Shown one piece after another: positions 41,404 to 50,797 of a stretch of 64,000 bases of DNA. Both the position numbers and the translations under genes were made by a program. This stretch comes from Acidianus ambivalens (lineage in GTDB: Archaea; Thermoproteota; Thermoprotei_A; Sulfolobales; Sulfolobaceae), in contig NZ_CP045482.1 in assembly GCF_009729015.1 (NCBI RefSeq), positions 296,001-360,000 of the forward strand, read 5' to 3'. The notes under the pieces were generated by a model, which searched no databases, was not told where the DNA came from, and saw only the letters and a list, made by a program, of their open reading frames with translations. Position 1 is the stretch's first letter, and every line of letters starts with the position of its first letter.

Positions 41404-44400
41404 ATGGTAACTTCAGTATTTTTAAAAGCATGTCCAAATTGCGGTGGCCCATTAGAGGATTATAGAGCATTGGCTGGTTTACCTTGCTCTAAGTGCTTGC
41501 CGGGCGATATATCTCCGTTCAAAAATCTATCTTTAGATGAGAAAATAAGGCTAATATACAACATACTGGTTCATGAAAATAAACTGAAAGGATATTGGAA
41601 TTTGTATTATTATCATCAACTATCACAAGAGATTATTGATTACTTTAAAAAAATAACCGGTAAGGAACCATGGTCCTTACAAAAGCTTTGGTTAAGAAGG
41701 CTTGTAGAAGGCTCTAGTTTTTCAATGTCTGCTCCTACTGGAATGGGAAAGACGACTACAATAATTGTTTATTCAACTTATTTACAAAACTCTAATAAAA
41801 ACGTACTTTATATTGTTCCAACGAAGTCATTAATGCAACAAATATGTGAAAAAATGGAAAAAATTGGGGGTAAGACGTCTTGTGGAAAAGTAGGTCCAGG
41901 AATTAGTATTGTAACAGTGAATTATATAAATAGAAATTTTGAGGAAATAAAAGAGTATAGACCGGATTTTGTGGCAGTAGACGATGCCGACGCCATAGTA
42001 AAAAGCGGAAAAACTGTAGATAGATTGGTAACATTAATGGGCATACCGCAAGAAGTTTATGAAGACGCAATAAAGCTTGTAAAACTGAAAAGGCTATTAG
42101 CAATAGAGGAAAAAAGAGATGAAATTGAAACTAAAATTGCTGAGATAGAAAGCAGGATTTCTAAGTATTATGGAGCAGCCTCTCAATTAGTTGTTGCAAG
42201 TGCAACTTTAAGACCTAAGGGGATTAAACAAAAGGCTTTAAAATACATAACTGGATTTGACGTTTCAACTGCTCAAATATATGCTAGGAACATTATAGAC
42301 GCGTTTACATCATTACCTCTGGTAGATATTGTAAATAAATTAGGAAGTGGCGGGTTAATACTAGTTTCTAAAGAATACGGTAAGGATAAGATAAAAGAGG
42401 TAAACGAAAGCTTAGAGAAATTAGGATTTAAAACAGCTATAGCTTTAAGCGGTAGGAAGTTTTTAGAGAAATTCTCCAGCGGGGAAATAGATATAATTAT
42501 AGGTTCAGCATCATATTATGGAGTAGCAGTAAGGGGTATAGACGAACCAAAAAGGTTAAAATATGTAATATTCTATGGTGTTCCTAAATCTAGAGTTAGG
42601 CTTTCTCAAGCAATTTATAATCCTTACACTTTACTAAAAATTTCAAAGTTATTTAACGTAAATATTGACGATAACTTGATACTCTCGTTGTCTCCATCAG
42701 AAGCACAGTTAATAAAACTTGCATTTCTTAAATCGCAAAAACTGACAGGAAAACTAGGAGAGATTCAGAAGATTTTAGAAGATAAGATAGACGAAGTAAA
42801 ATCTGCATTAAGGGACGTTTCTAATGAAGTAATTTCAGATACATTCTTAATAAGAAAGATAGGGAAGGAATTTTATATAGAGTATCCAGATGCTATAACT
42901 TACTTGCAAGGCTCAGGTAGAAGTAGCAGGTTATTAAATGGAGGTCTCACTTTAGGTTTGGCCATTACAATAATAGATGATTTTAAGCTATATGAAATGT
43001 TAAAGCGCAAATTACAGTATATGATATATAACTTTAATCCTACTAATTTTGACTCTTTAGATATAGTGAAAGTTAAAAATGAAATAGAAAGAAGTAGAAA
43101 TGATAAAAACGAAGAACTTCATATTTCCACTGGTCTAATGATAGTAGAATCTCCTACAAAGGCAAGGACTATTGCAAAGATGTTTGGTGCCCCAGCAAGA
43201 AGAAACATAGCAGGAGTTCCAATCTATGAGACAGTAATAGTAGACGGAAATAATGTACATATCTTAGATATAGTTGCTACTAAAGGTCATATAGCTGATT
43301 TAACTACAGAAAATATAGGATATTATGGAGTAGAAATACGCAACGAGGACAAGTATCCTTACTATTCTCCATTATATAAATGCATGAATTGCAAGAGAGT
43401 ATTTTCTCAAGAAATCGATAAATGTCCATATTGCGGTTCGACGCTAATTTCGTCCTCAATGTCTACAATTAACGCTATAAGAAAGATAGCCATGGAAGTA
43501 GAGAAAGTTTACATAGCAACAGACCCAGATGTTGAAGGTGAAAAAATTGCTTTCGATGTGGCAGCGAATATTTCAGCTTATAATCCAAACATTTATAGAA
43601 TCAAATATCACGAGGTAACTAAAAAAGGCATTCTGGAAGCATTAGCTAATCCTACAAGTATTGATTTAAACTTAGTAAAAAGCCAAATAGTTAGAAGGAT
43701 TGAAGATCGTTGGGTTGGATTTGAATTAAGTAAACTATTACAGATAAAATTCTCTAATAGAAATTTCGGTGCAGGGAGAGTTCAGACGCCAGTATTAGGC
43801 TGGATAACTAAGAGGACTGAAGAATATAGGAAAAACATGTGTTATGTAGCTAGCATAAAACTAGGAAATTATACACATAAGGTATTCTTAGATAATAAGA
43901 ATGTAAAAATAGATAAGGTAATAGTTAAGAAAATGGAAGATAAAGATGACATAATACTTCCATTACCTCCTTATACTACGGATTCGCTGCTTATTGATGC
44001 TTATAATTTGTATAAGCTTCCTGCAGAGAGAGTTATGAAAATAGCTCAAGAGCTATTTGAATCTGGCCTTATAACTTATCATAGGACTGACAGTATACAT
44101 GTTTCAAATAAAGGAATAGAAATAGCTAAAGAATATTTAGATAAAAAATGCTTAATAAAAAGTTTCATGCCTAGAAGCTGGGGTAATGAAGGAACTCATG
44201 AAGCAATAAGACCTACTAGGCCAATTGATGCGGAAGAGTTAAAAAAGGAAATAGAAGATAATCCGCAAGCTTACTTCATTAAATTTACTTGGGCTCATTT
44301 TGCAATTTATGATATGATATTTAAGAGGTTTTTAGCTAGTCAGATGAAAGAGGCCATAGGTAAATACACGAAATATCAAATAAAAGTTCTAGATAACGTA

Positions 44401-44862
44401 AGTGAAATTACAGTTTTAACTAGTATAAAAGGAGGATTTTCAGATGTTCTAAAGCCAAGAATTTATGAAATACCAGAAGGCGAGATTCAAGTTAATCCAA
44501 TAATAACTAAAGGATCTAAAGTTAGGCTCTACACCTACGCTGAGGTAATTAAAGAAATGAAAGATAAGAATATAGGCAGACCTAGTACGTACGCAAAAAT
44601 TATTCAAACATTAATGAGACATGGATATATTGTAGAAAGTAAAAAGAAATATGCATTGATAGCAACAAAGAAAGGAATTAACGTTTACAATTATTTAAAT
44701 TCTAAGTTCTCATCTCTAGTGTCAGAGAGCGCTACGGCAGAATTGTTAGAGAAAATGGATATGATAGCTGGAGGCAAGCTTGATGCGGATAATGTATTAA
44801 CTGAAATATTAGGGCAAATAAAATCCTTAGTAACTTCTCTTAATTCTGAGCAACAAATATGA
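41404..44862 (+). CDS. topR2: Reverse gyrase (TopR2-type)
   Basis: Introduces positive supercoils; found in all hyperthermophiles. 1152 residues: zinc finger 1 (CPNCGG...CSKC), helicase-like half with Walker A APTGMGKTTT, VDDADAI and QGSGRSSRL, then the topoisomerase IA half starting MIVESPTKARTIA, with zinc finger 2 (CMNCKRVF...CPYCG) and the active tyrosine in LITYHRTDS. Sulfolobales have two copies; the position next to alba matches the TopR2 locus. A TATA element TTTATAAAG lies at about 41365-41373. Confidence 0.97.
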   Translation: MVTSVFLKACPNCGGPLEDYRALAGLPCSKCLPGDISPFKNLSLDEKIRLIYNILVHENKLKGYWNLYYYHQLSQEIIDYFKKITGKEPWSLQKLWLRRLVEGSSFSMSAPTGMGKTTTIIVYSTYLQNSNKNVLYIVPTKSLMQQICEKMEKIGGKTSCGKVGPGISIVTVNYINRNFEEIKEYRPDFVAVDDADAIVKSGKTVDRLVTLMGIPQEVYEDAIKLVKLKRLLAIEEKRDEIETKIAEIESRISKYYGAASQLVVASATLRPKGIKQKALKYITGFDVSTAQIYARNIIDAFTSLPLVDIVNKLGSGGLILVSKEYGKDKIKEVNESLEKLGFKTAIALSGRKFLEKFSSGEIDIIIGSASYYGVAVRGIDEPKRLKYVIFYGVPKSRVRLSQAIYNPYTLLKISKLFNVNIDDNLILSLSPSEAQLIKLAFLKSQKLTGKLGEIQKILEDKIDEVKSALRDVSNEVISDTFLIRKIGKEFYIEYPDAITYLQGSGRSSRLLNGGLTLGLAITIIDDFKLYEMLKRKLQYMIYNFNPTNFDSLDIVKVKNEIERSRNDKNEELHISTGLMIVESPTKARTIAKMFGAPARRNIAGVPIYETVIVDGNNVHILDIVATKGHIADLTTENIGYYGVEIRNEDKYPYYSPLYKCMNCKRVFSQEIDKCPYCGSTLISSSMSTINAIRKIAMEVEKVYIATDPDVEGEKIAFDVAANISAYNPNIYRIKYHEVTKKGILEALANPTSIDLNLVKSQIVRRIEDRWVGFELSKLLQIKFSNRNFGAGRVQTPVLGWITKRTEEYRKNMCYVASIKLGNYTHKVFLDNKNVKIDKVIVKKMEDKDDIILPLPPYTTDSLLIDAYNLYKLPAERVMKIAQELFESGLITYHRTDSIHVSNKGIEIAKEYLDKKCLIKSFMPRSWGNEGTHEAIRPTRPIDAEELKKEIEDNPQAYFIKFTWAHFAIYDMIFKRFLASQMKEAIGKYTKYQIKVLDNVSEITVLTSIKGGFSDVLKPRIYEIPEGEIQVNPIITKGSKVRLYTYAEVIKEMKDKNIGRPSTYAKIIQTLMRHGYIVESKKKYALIATKKGINVYNYLNSKFSSLVSESATAELLEKMDMIAGGKLDADNVLTEILGQIKSLVTSLNSEQQI

Positions 44863-45096
44863 TATTCTTTTTCTATCCTTAGTTTCGCTACCTATCGAGA
44901 CCTCTTCTAAAGTTATCCCTTCTTTTAATCTATCTTTTAACGCGTTGTAAATATCTACTGTCTTATTTATTTCAAATCCATATCCTTTTAAGTCGACTTC
45001 GTTACTATTGTGATTAAGTATTTCTATTATTTCTAAAACGTGATCTTCGACAGATTTTGATCTACTAACCACTACCTCGAATGGCTTATTCATCAT
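44827..45096 (-). CDS. albA2: Alba paralogue (Alba2)
   Basis: 89 residues (a second ATG is three bases later). VVVSRSKSVEDHVLEIIEIL and GYGFEINKTVDIYNALKDRL align with Alba, and the C-terminal GSETKDRKRISYLLLRIKR with Alba2. Alba2 pairs with Alba1 as a heterodimer that loops DNA. The conserved KK of Alba1 is replaced by RSKS. It converges with topR2 (36-base overlap), so reverse gyrase sits between the two Alba genes. Confidence 0.88.
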   Translation of the reverse strand: MMNKPFEVVVSRSKSVEDHVLEIIEILNHNSNEVDLKGYGFEINKTVDIYNALKDRLKEGITLEEVSIGSETKDRKRISYLLLRIKRSY

Positions 45097-45171
45097 CTTA
45101 CTTCACACATGAGAAACAGTTCTCAAAAATAAATCTATTGTTGTATTGATTTAGATCATAAAAATATATTA

Positions 45172-45227
45172 AATTCAGTAACACGGGCCCATATCACCAT
45201 TCAACTTTTAGGGCATTTCATCACTAT
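45172..45227 (-). ncRNA. Candidate box C/D guide RNA after lhr2
   Basis: On the minus strand: C box GTGATGA (45218-45224), 13-nt guide, D' box TTGA (45201-45204), 3-nt spacer, C' box GTGATAT (45191-45197), 12-nt guide, D box CTGA (45175-45178). All spacings fit archaeal C/D guide RNAs. Flanking TAAAT and ATTTA can form the terminal stem. It begins within one or two bases of the lhr2 stop codon, so it may be processed from that message. Guides predict methylation five bases upstream of D and D'; targets not checked. Confidence 0.72.
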
Positions 45228-47993
45228 TTATGAATACTTCATGTTTTGTATATAAGCTACTGCATTTAATAATAGATACGGGGCTACTCTCTTATTTACA
45301 TAATAGAATCTTGGAGATATATTATAAACTAAGGGATCTACAGGATCATTAATTCTCATTTCGCCTATTTCCTCAAATGGTATACGCCTAATTATCTCTT
45401 CTGGGTTATCAATGATCTCCTTAGGTTTGAATATTAAATCTGTTGTTGTAGTACTATTTATTGCTCTCAGTGATGCTATGAATGTTTCGTCGCTATTTAT
45501 AGGATTAAATGAGGTATAGAAGTCGCATGATTTTACTATATTCTCTAAATCTTCCATTAGACACCATCTAGTTTCTCTACTATCTACGTCAATAAAACTC
45601 ACAATTCTATATTTGGATTCTGGTTTTCTCATCTGTTTTAGCTTTGCCTCTAGGCTTTTTTGTGAGATTCCAAGGCTTTCTGAAAGTTCTGCTAAAGTAT
45701 AAGCACCTCCTTTTAGCGTATCGTATATTATTGTAGAGATTCCAGTAATCCAAGGTTTGATTGGGGCTTGTAAAAGTACAGCGTCTCCCAAAGGAGTACT
45801 TCCATCATATTTTATTATTTTTATCTTTCCTCTTTTTATTTTATTTATAAACCTTATAGTTTTTTTAATAGAGAAATACTTGGATATAGCTTGTCTTAAT
45901 GCATCTTTAATTATCAACTTATCCTCTTTTGTATCTATTTTTCCAAGTTTTCCATAGCTTATCTGTATCTCTTTTAATGTAGAAATAAATAATGGCGATC
46001 TTAATATTGATCTTATTATAATCCTCTTAAGCTCTTTCTCATTATATTTTAACAATTCCTCTAGAAGGTCTTTTTCCGTATAATTGATTGAGAATCCATA
46101 AATAGAGTATCTAGCATAATTGTTTAATGAGTCTTTACTAGTAGCTAGGTATAGTAAAATGTGTGCCAAAGTGCTTGCAATTTTCTCGTTAATTAGTGTA
46201 GAATAAACAATTTCCTTATCTCTTTTTTCCTCTATTATGACATTTGGAGATGGTAATGGTAGATTACGTGAAACGTATTTGTCTATAATGTCAGAAATTT
46301 CCTTTCTTTTCTCCTTAAATAATACGTATATCTCCTTGGGTAAAAGATATGATTTAGAAATTCCATCTCCTCTCCATACTGGAATTTCTCCGTCTCCCTT
46401 ATCTGCGGGCAATACATCAACAACCATCCTGGAAGTGTTTATTCTTATAATCTTCCATAACTTTCCTCCTATTCTTATAATATCTCCACTTCTAATGTGC
46501 TTGTATACATATATGGCGTCGATTTCACCAATATTTTTATCCTCCCATTTTAATGTAAATGTATCTGTACTGTTAATCGTTGAGAAGAATTCTGAGAACC
46601 CCCTAGACCAAGAGTAACCATTATTCCTATTAAAATTCCATAATTTAAAGAAGAACTTTCCAATGCTCAGTTTATCCCCTTTTATCGTAATTAAATTATT
46701 TTTAGCTAAGTACTCTATCAATTCGTTGAATGTTTTTTCTGATAAATTCCTAAAAACATATGAAGACGTAAGAATTTTGTATGCTTTTTCTTTCTCTACT
46801 TCATCATATTGTAAAATCATTCCTAGAATTTCCCTTGCTGCAACGTCAATCGGTTTACAAATGCTTTGTCTTTCAACTTTTCCAAGCTTAGCTAGTTCGC
46901 TAATAGCATAAGCTTCAAGTAAATCGTGATCATAAATACAAATTATTTCTCCTCTAGGCTTGCCATAAATTTTATGCCCGCTCCGTCCTAGTCTTTGTAA
47001 GAATGAAGCTACTGAAGGAGGAGGTCTAAACATAATTATTTTCTTAATATCTCCTATATCAATTCCTAGCTCAAGAGTTTTCGTACAAATAACTCCTTTA
47101 GCTTTGCCCGTTCTCAAATATTCTTCAACGTTTGATTTACTTTCTCTAGATATTGAAGAGTGATGAACGTAAAAATCCTTATCGTATTCTTCTAGTTCTT
47201 CGTGTAATCTTTCTGTTAAAAACCTAGAATTAGTAAAGATTAAGGAAGGCTTTTCTACAGAAGAAATTATATGCTTTGCAACATTTTTCCAAATATCTCC
47301 TACGGAGTTTAGTTTTACTATAGAAAGCTCAAACTCTTTCTTATCATTAACCTTTACTATTTCTGATTGTCTACTAGATGAACCAAAAAGGAAAGAGGCT
47401 ACTAAGTCTTCATCATTTATTGTTGCTGATAAACCAATTCTTTGGAAATCATAACCTATATAATCTTTTAGTCTTTCTAGCAATACGGATAATTGAACCC
47501 CTCTTTTTGACCCAATGAGCTCATGAATTTCATCAACTATTACCCATTTCACATTCTTGTACTTTTCCCTAAATCTAGTAGCCCAATCTAAGTCTATTTC
47601 TAAGCCTTCTGGAGTTGTAACTAAAATGTGAGGGGTAATTTTTAATCTTAAATTCTTTTCTTTTTGCGGTACTTCTCCGTGCTTTCTATTAACATAGAAT
47701 CCTAGTCTAGAAGCCCACCACTCTATCCTTAGAGTTAGATCATTTATTAACGCCTTAAGAGGAGTTATGTAAATCAAAGATACGGGTTTAACGTTTGTTT
47801 TTAACATCATATCTAAGATTGGGATAAGTGCGGCTTCAGTTTTACCGTATCCGGTTGGTGCAATTATTAAAGTATTTTTACCAGATAATATTGGCTCTAA
47901 GGACTTTTGTTGTATTTCTGTCATATTTTTCCAATTTCTTTCCTTCATTAGCTCTAGCAAACGATCGTCCAATTTTCGCATTTTACTTTTCAC
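45228..47993 (-). CDS. lhr2: Lhr-type DNA/RNA helicase (aLhr2)
   Basis: Superfamily 2 helicase, 921 residues. Walker A IIAPTGYGKTEAA (about 44), DEIHELIGSKRG, LSATIND, and QRLGRSGHK (motif VI) precede the winged-helix and large Lhr-specific C-terminal domains. It starts with GTG 47993 (ATG 47981 possible). Archaeal Lhr helicases unwind DNA or RNA:DNA hybrids; aLhr2 enzymes act in repair or RNA remodelling. A box C/D RNA candidate follows its stop. Confidence 0.93.
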   Translation of the reverse strand: MKSKMRKLDDRLLELMKERNWKNMTEIQQKSLEPILSGKNTLIIAPTGYGKTEAALIPILDMMLKTNVKPVSLIYITPLKALINDLTLRIEWWASRLGFYVNRKHGEVPQKEKNLRLKITPHILVTTPEGLEIDLDWATRFREKYKNVKWVIVDEIHELIGSKRGVQLSVLLERLKDYIGYDFQRIGLSATINDEDLVASFLFGSSSRQSEIVKVNDKKEFELSIVKLNSVGDIWKNVAKHIISSVEKPSLIFTNSRFLTERLHEELEEYDKDFYVHHSSISRESKSNVEEYLRTGKAKGVICTKTLELGIDIGDIKKIIMFRPPPSVASFLQRLGRSGHKIYGKPRGEIICIYDHDLLEAYAISELAKLGKVERQSICKPIDVAAREILGMILQYDEVEKEKAYKILTSSYVFRNLSEKTFNELIEYLAKNNLITIKGDKLSIGKFFFKLWNFNRNNGYSWSRGFSEFFSTINSTDTFTLKWEDKNIGEIDAIYVYKHIRSGDIIRIGGKLWKIIRINTSRMVVDVLPADKGDGEIPVWRGDGISKSYLLPKEIYVLFKEKRKEISDIIDKYVSRNLPLPSPNVIIEEKRDKEIVYSTLINEKIASTLAHILLYLATSKDSLNNYARYSIYGFSINYTEKDLLEELLKYNEKELKRIIIRSILRSPLFISTLKEIQISYGKLGKIDTKEDKLIIKDALRQAISKYFSIKKTIRFINKIKRGKIKIIKYDGSTPLGDAVLLQAPIKPWITGISTIIYDTLKGGAYTLAELSESLGISQKSLEAKLKQMRKPESKYRIVSFIDVDSRETRWCLMEDLENIVKSCDFYTSFNPINSDETFIASLRAINSTTTTDLIFKPKEIIDNPEEIIRRIPFEEIGEMRINDPVDPLVYNISPRFYYVNKRVAPYLLLNAVAYIQNMKYS

Positions 47994-48067
47994 CGTTTAT
48001 TTTGTATCCACGTATGAAAGCAACCTTTACAGTTATTTTTAAAAATTTAAATTCAGCCATCAAAGTT

Positions 48068-48307
48068 ATGGAAGAAAAATACGTTTGTCTGACGTGTGGG
48101 AAGACGTTCTATAGCGGACAAGGAATTATTCTTACAGTTGCGGATAGGAAATTGTATTTCCATAGTAAAGCTTGCGCCTACAAGTTCCTTAAGGAAGTTA
48201 TATTAAATGCAGACAAAGATTGTATTTCATCTACCGTAAAGGATGTATACAAGAAATATGAAGATCTTGCAAAGAAAAGAGAAGAAAACGCTAAAAAGAA
48301 GATCTGA
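48068..48307 (+). CDS. Small treble-clef zinc protein
   Basis: 79 residues from ATG 48068. CLTCGKTFYSGQGIILTVAD and FHSKACAYKFLKE give a C-x2-C ... H-x3-C arrangement like TRASH/L24e-type treble-clef zinc fingers, followed by a lysine-rich helix (KKYEDLAKKREENAKKK). The frame remains open upstream inside lhr2, but the ATG is the natural start. Likely a nucleic-acid or ribosome-associated protein; function unproven. Confidence 0.72.
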   Translation: MEEKYVCLTCGKTFYSGQGIILTVADRKLYFHSKACAYKFLKEVILNADKDCISSTVKDVYKKYEDLAKKREENAKKKI

Positions 48308-48356
48308 TTAGGTCTTTTCCTCACCTTTCAGTGTCCGCCACAGTCTTCATCTTTAT
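48302..48356 (-). ncRNA. Possible box C/D guide RNA, weak
   Basis: On the minus strand: AAGATGA (48347-48353), 15-nt guide, perfect D' CTGA (48328-48331), 3-nt spacer, GTGAGGA (48318-48324), 11-nt guide, CAGA (48303-48306). Three of four boxes carry one mismatch. The geometry is right but the ends are weak and it overlaps the last bases of the treble-clef gene. RNA-seq would settle it. Confidence 0.3.
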
Positions 48357-48403
48357 GTAAACAGTTTTATTAGTTAAAAACGTTTAAGAATTTCTGGACA
48401 CTC

Positions 48404-49843
48404 ATGGTTGACGTAAAAAGAGTCAATACTTACGAGTGGCGAATAGAAAAAAGCGGTTGTATGAGAGTTCCTGTTACTATATTTGCTGACGACGTTTTAA
48501 TAGATAAAATGAAACAGGATCTAACCTTAAAGCAAGCAACAAACGTTGCTTGTTTACCTGGTGTCCAAGAAGGAGTTTACGTACTTCCAGATGGGCATCA
48601 AGGATACGGATTTCCAATAGGCGGAATTGCAGCTACAGCAATTGATGAAGGAGGGGTAGTGAGCCCTGGAGGAATAGGTTATGATATTAATTGTGGAGTA
48701 AGATTACTTAGAACAAATTTAGATTATGAAGACGTAAAACCTAAATTAAAAGATTTAGTAGAGGAGCTTCATAAAAATGTTCCTAGTGGAGTTGGTAGTG
48801 AAGGTAAAGTAAAATTATCAACTCAACAATTAGATGAGGTTCTAGCAGAGGGAGTAAAGTGGGCTATAGATAAGGGATACGGATGGGCAGAAGATATGGA
48901 ACATATAGAACAACACGGTAGTTGGGATCTCGCAGATCCATCTAAAGTAAGCGATATAGCAAAGAAGAGAGGAGCCACACAATTAGGCACTTTAGGTGCT
49001 GGCAATCACTTCTTAGAAGTTCAGGTAGTTGATAAGATTTATGATGAGAGAATCGCTAAAGCTCTAGGGATAACGCATGAAGGACAAGTAATGGTAATGG
49101 TTCATACTGGATCTAGGGGGCTAGGCCATCAGATTGCGAGCGATTATTTACAGATAATGGAAAGAGCTATGAAAAAATACAATATTACAGTTCCAGATAG
49201 AGAACTAGCAGCAATCCCGTTTGAAAGCAGAGAAGGTCAAGATTATTTCCATGCTATGGTTTCTGGAGCAAATTTCGCGTGGACTAATAGGCAGTTGATA
49301 ACTCATTGGGTTAGAGAAAGCTTCGGAAACGTATTTAAGGTCGATCCTGAAAAATTAGACCTCCATATTATTTATGATGTTGCTCATAACATAGCTAAGA
49401 TTGAAGAGTATGATGTAGAAGGAAAAAGGAAAAAGTTGCTAGTTCATAGGAAAGGTGCAACTAGGGCCTTCCCACCCGGAAGTCCTGAGATTCCAGCAGA
49501 TCATAGAAATATTGGACAAGTAGTTCTTATACCAGGTAGCATGGGTACAGCAAGTTACGTTATGGCTGGAATTCCAGAAGGAAGGAGAACGTGGTATACT
49601 GCACCGCACGGTGCAGGTAGATGGATGTCTAGAGAAGCTGCTGTAAGGAGTTATCCCGCTAATACCGTGGTTGAAAACTTAGAAGAAAGAGGAATAATTG
49701 TAAGAGCTACGACCAGGAGAGTTATTGCAGAAGAAGCGCCAGGAGCTTACAAAGACGTAGATAGAGTGGCAAAAGTAGCAGATGCAGTTAAAATAGCAAA
49801 ATTAGTTGTAAGATTAAGGCCAATAGGCGTGACCAAAGGATGA
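48404..49843 (+). CDS. rtcB: RtcB RNA ligase
   Basis: Joins tRNA exons after intron removal, using GTP and two metals. 479 residues without an intein. LPDGHQGYGFPIGG, the cysteine ligand in GYDINCGVRLL (about residue 98), LGAGNHFLE, HTGSRGLGHQ, and the histidine in APHGAGRWMSR that takes GMP are intact. The intron-bearing tRNA-Trp at 63611 is a natural substrate. Overlaps the next gene by 4 bases. Confidence 0.97.
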   Translation: MVDVKRVNTYEWRIEKSGCMRVPVTIFADDVLIDKMKQDLTLKQATNVACLPGVQEGVYVLPDGHQGYGFPIGGIAATAIDEGGVVSPGGIGYDINCGVRLLRTNLDYEDVKPKLKDLVEELHKNVPSGVGSEGKVKLSTQQLDEVLAEGVKWAIDKGYGWAEDMEHIEQHGSWDLADPSKVSDIAKKRGATQLGTLGAGNHFLEVQVVDKIYDERIAKALGITHEGQVMVMVHTGSRGLGHQIASDYLQIMERAMKKYNITVPDRELAAIPFESREGQDYFHAMVSGANFAWTNRQLITHWVRESFGNVFKVDPEKLDLHIIYDVAHNIAKIEEYDVEGKRKKLLVHRKGATRAFPPGSPEIPADHRNIGQVVLIPGSMGTASYVMAGIPEGRRTWYTAPHGAGRWMSREAAVRSYPANTVVENLEERGIIVRATTRRVIAEEAPGAYKDVDRVAKVADAVKIAKLVVRLRPIGVTKG

Positions 49844-50775
49844 AAAGAGAAGATTTACTTACGGAAGTAGTTGGGGATATAACTTTAGAAGATATAAAAG
49901 GCCTCGATAAATATATTGAACTTTTCAATAAGATTTATGGATTTTCTGCCGAAGCTCTTTACAGAGGAGCTAAAATTTTAAAGGATATGCAGAAAGATGC
50001 AGATCTTAGATTCATATCATTTACTGCTAACTTAGTTTCTACAGGTTTAAGAGGGTTATTTGCTGACCTTATAAGAAACGGTTACTTTAACGTTGTAATA
50101 ACTACTGGAGGTACTATAGATCACGATATTGCAAGAAGTTGCGGCGGTAAGTATTACAAAGGGTCTTTTGATTACGACGATAATATGCTAAGGGAGTTGC
50201 ACATTCACAGACTAGGTAATATATTAGTCCCTATGGAGTCTTATGGTTTAGTAGTTGAGAGAGTAGTTAAGAATGTTGTAGATGAAATAGTTAAAGAGAA
50301 GAAAGAATGGGCTGGATATGAGTTATTATGGGAATTCGGTAAAAGGATAAACGACCCTCATTCGATACTTAAAGCTGCTTATGAGAAAAAAGTGCCAATT
50401 ATTGTCCCTGGAATAGTAGACGGTAGCTTTGGTACTAATTTATTTGTTAGGTCACAATTCACTGGCTTGCGTTTAAACCTTTTTGAAGATATGAGGATGG
50501 TTAAGGATCTAGTATTCTCATGCAAGAAATCTGGAGCATTGATAATAGGAGGAGGAATAAGTAAGCATCACACTATATGGTGGAATCAGTTCAAGGATGG
50601 CTTAGATTACACTGTCTATTTAACTACGGCCCAAGAATACGACGGTAGTTTAAGCGGTGCGAAACCTAGAGAAGCTATTTCATGGAATAAAATTAGAGAA
50701 CATTCAGAAAACGTTGTTATTTACGGAGACGCTACAATAATTCTACCAATTTTGGCTTCAGCCTTATTAAGTTAA
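49840..50775 (+). CDS. dys: Deoxyhypusine synthase
   Basis: Transfers the aminobutyl group of spermidine to one lysine of aIF5A. 311 residues; TTGGTIDHDIAR, VPGIVDGSFGTN, and the lysine in GGGISKHHTIWWNQF that forms the enzyme intermediate are all present. Its substrate aIF5A is encoded 3.2 kb downstream, with Topo VI between. Start overlaps rtcB stop (ATGA). Confidence 0.96.
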   Translation: MKREDLLTEVVGDITLEDIKGLDKYIELFNKIYGFSAEALYRGAKILKDMQKDADLRFISFTANLVSTGLRGLFADLIRNGYFNVVITTGGTIDHDIARSCGGKYYKGSFDYDDNMLRELHIHRLGNILVPMESYGLVVERVVKNVVDEIVKEKKEWAGYELLWEFGKRINDPHSILKAAYEKKVPIIVPGIVDGSFGTNLFVRSQFTGLRLNLFEDMRMVKDLVFSCKKSGALIIGGGISKHHTIWWNQFKDGLDYTVYLTTAQEYDGSLSGAKPREAISWNKIREHSENVVIYGDATIILPILASALLS

Positions 50776-50797
50776 ATGTCTTAGTAATATATCTGCG

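Noticed and set aside
47828..48067. N-terminal extension of the treble-clef protein
   Set aside because: It runs antisense through the lhr2 start and has no conserved character.
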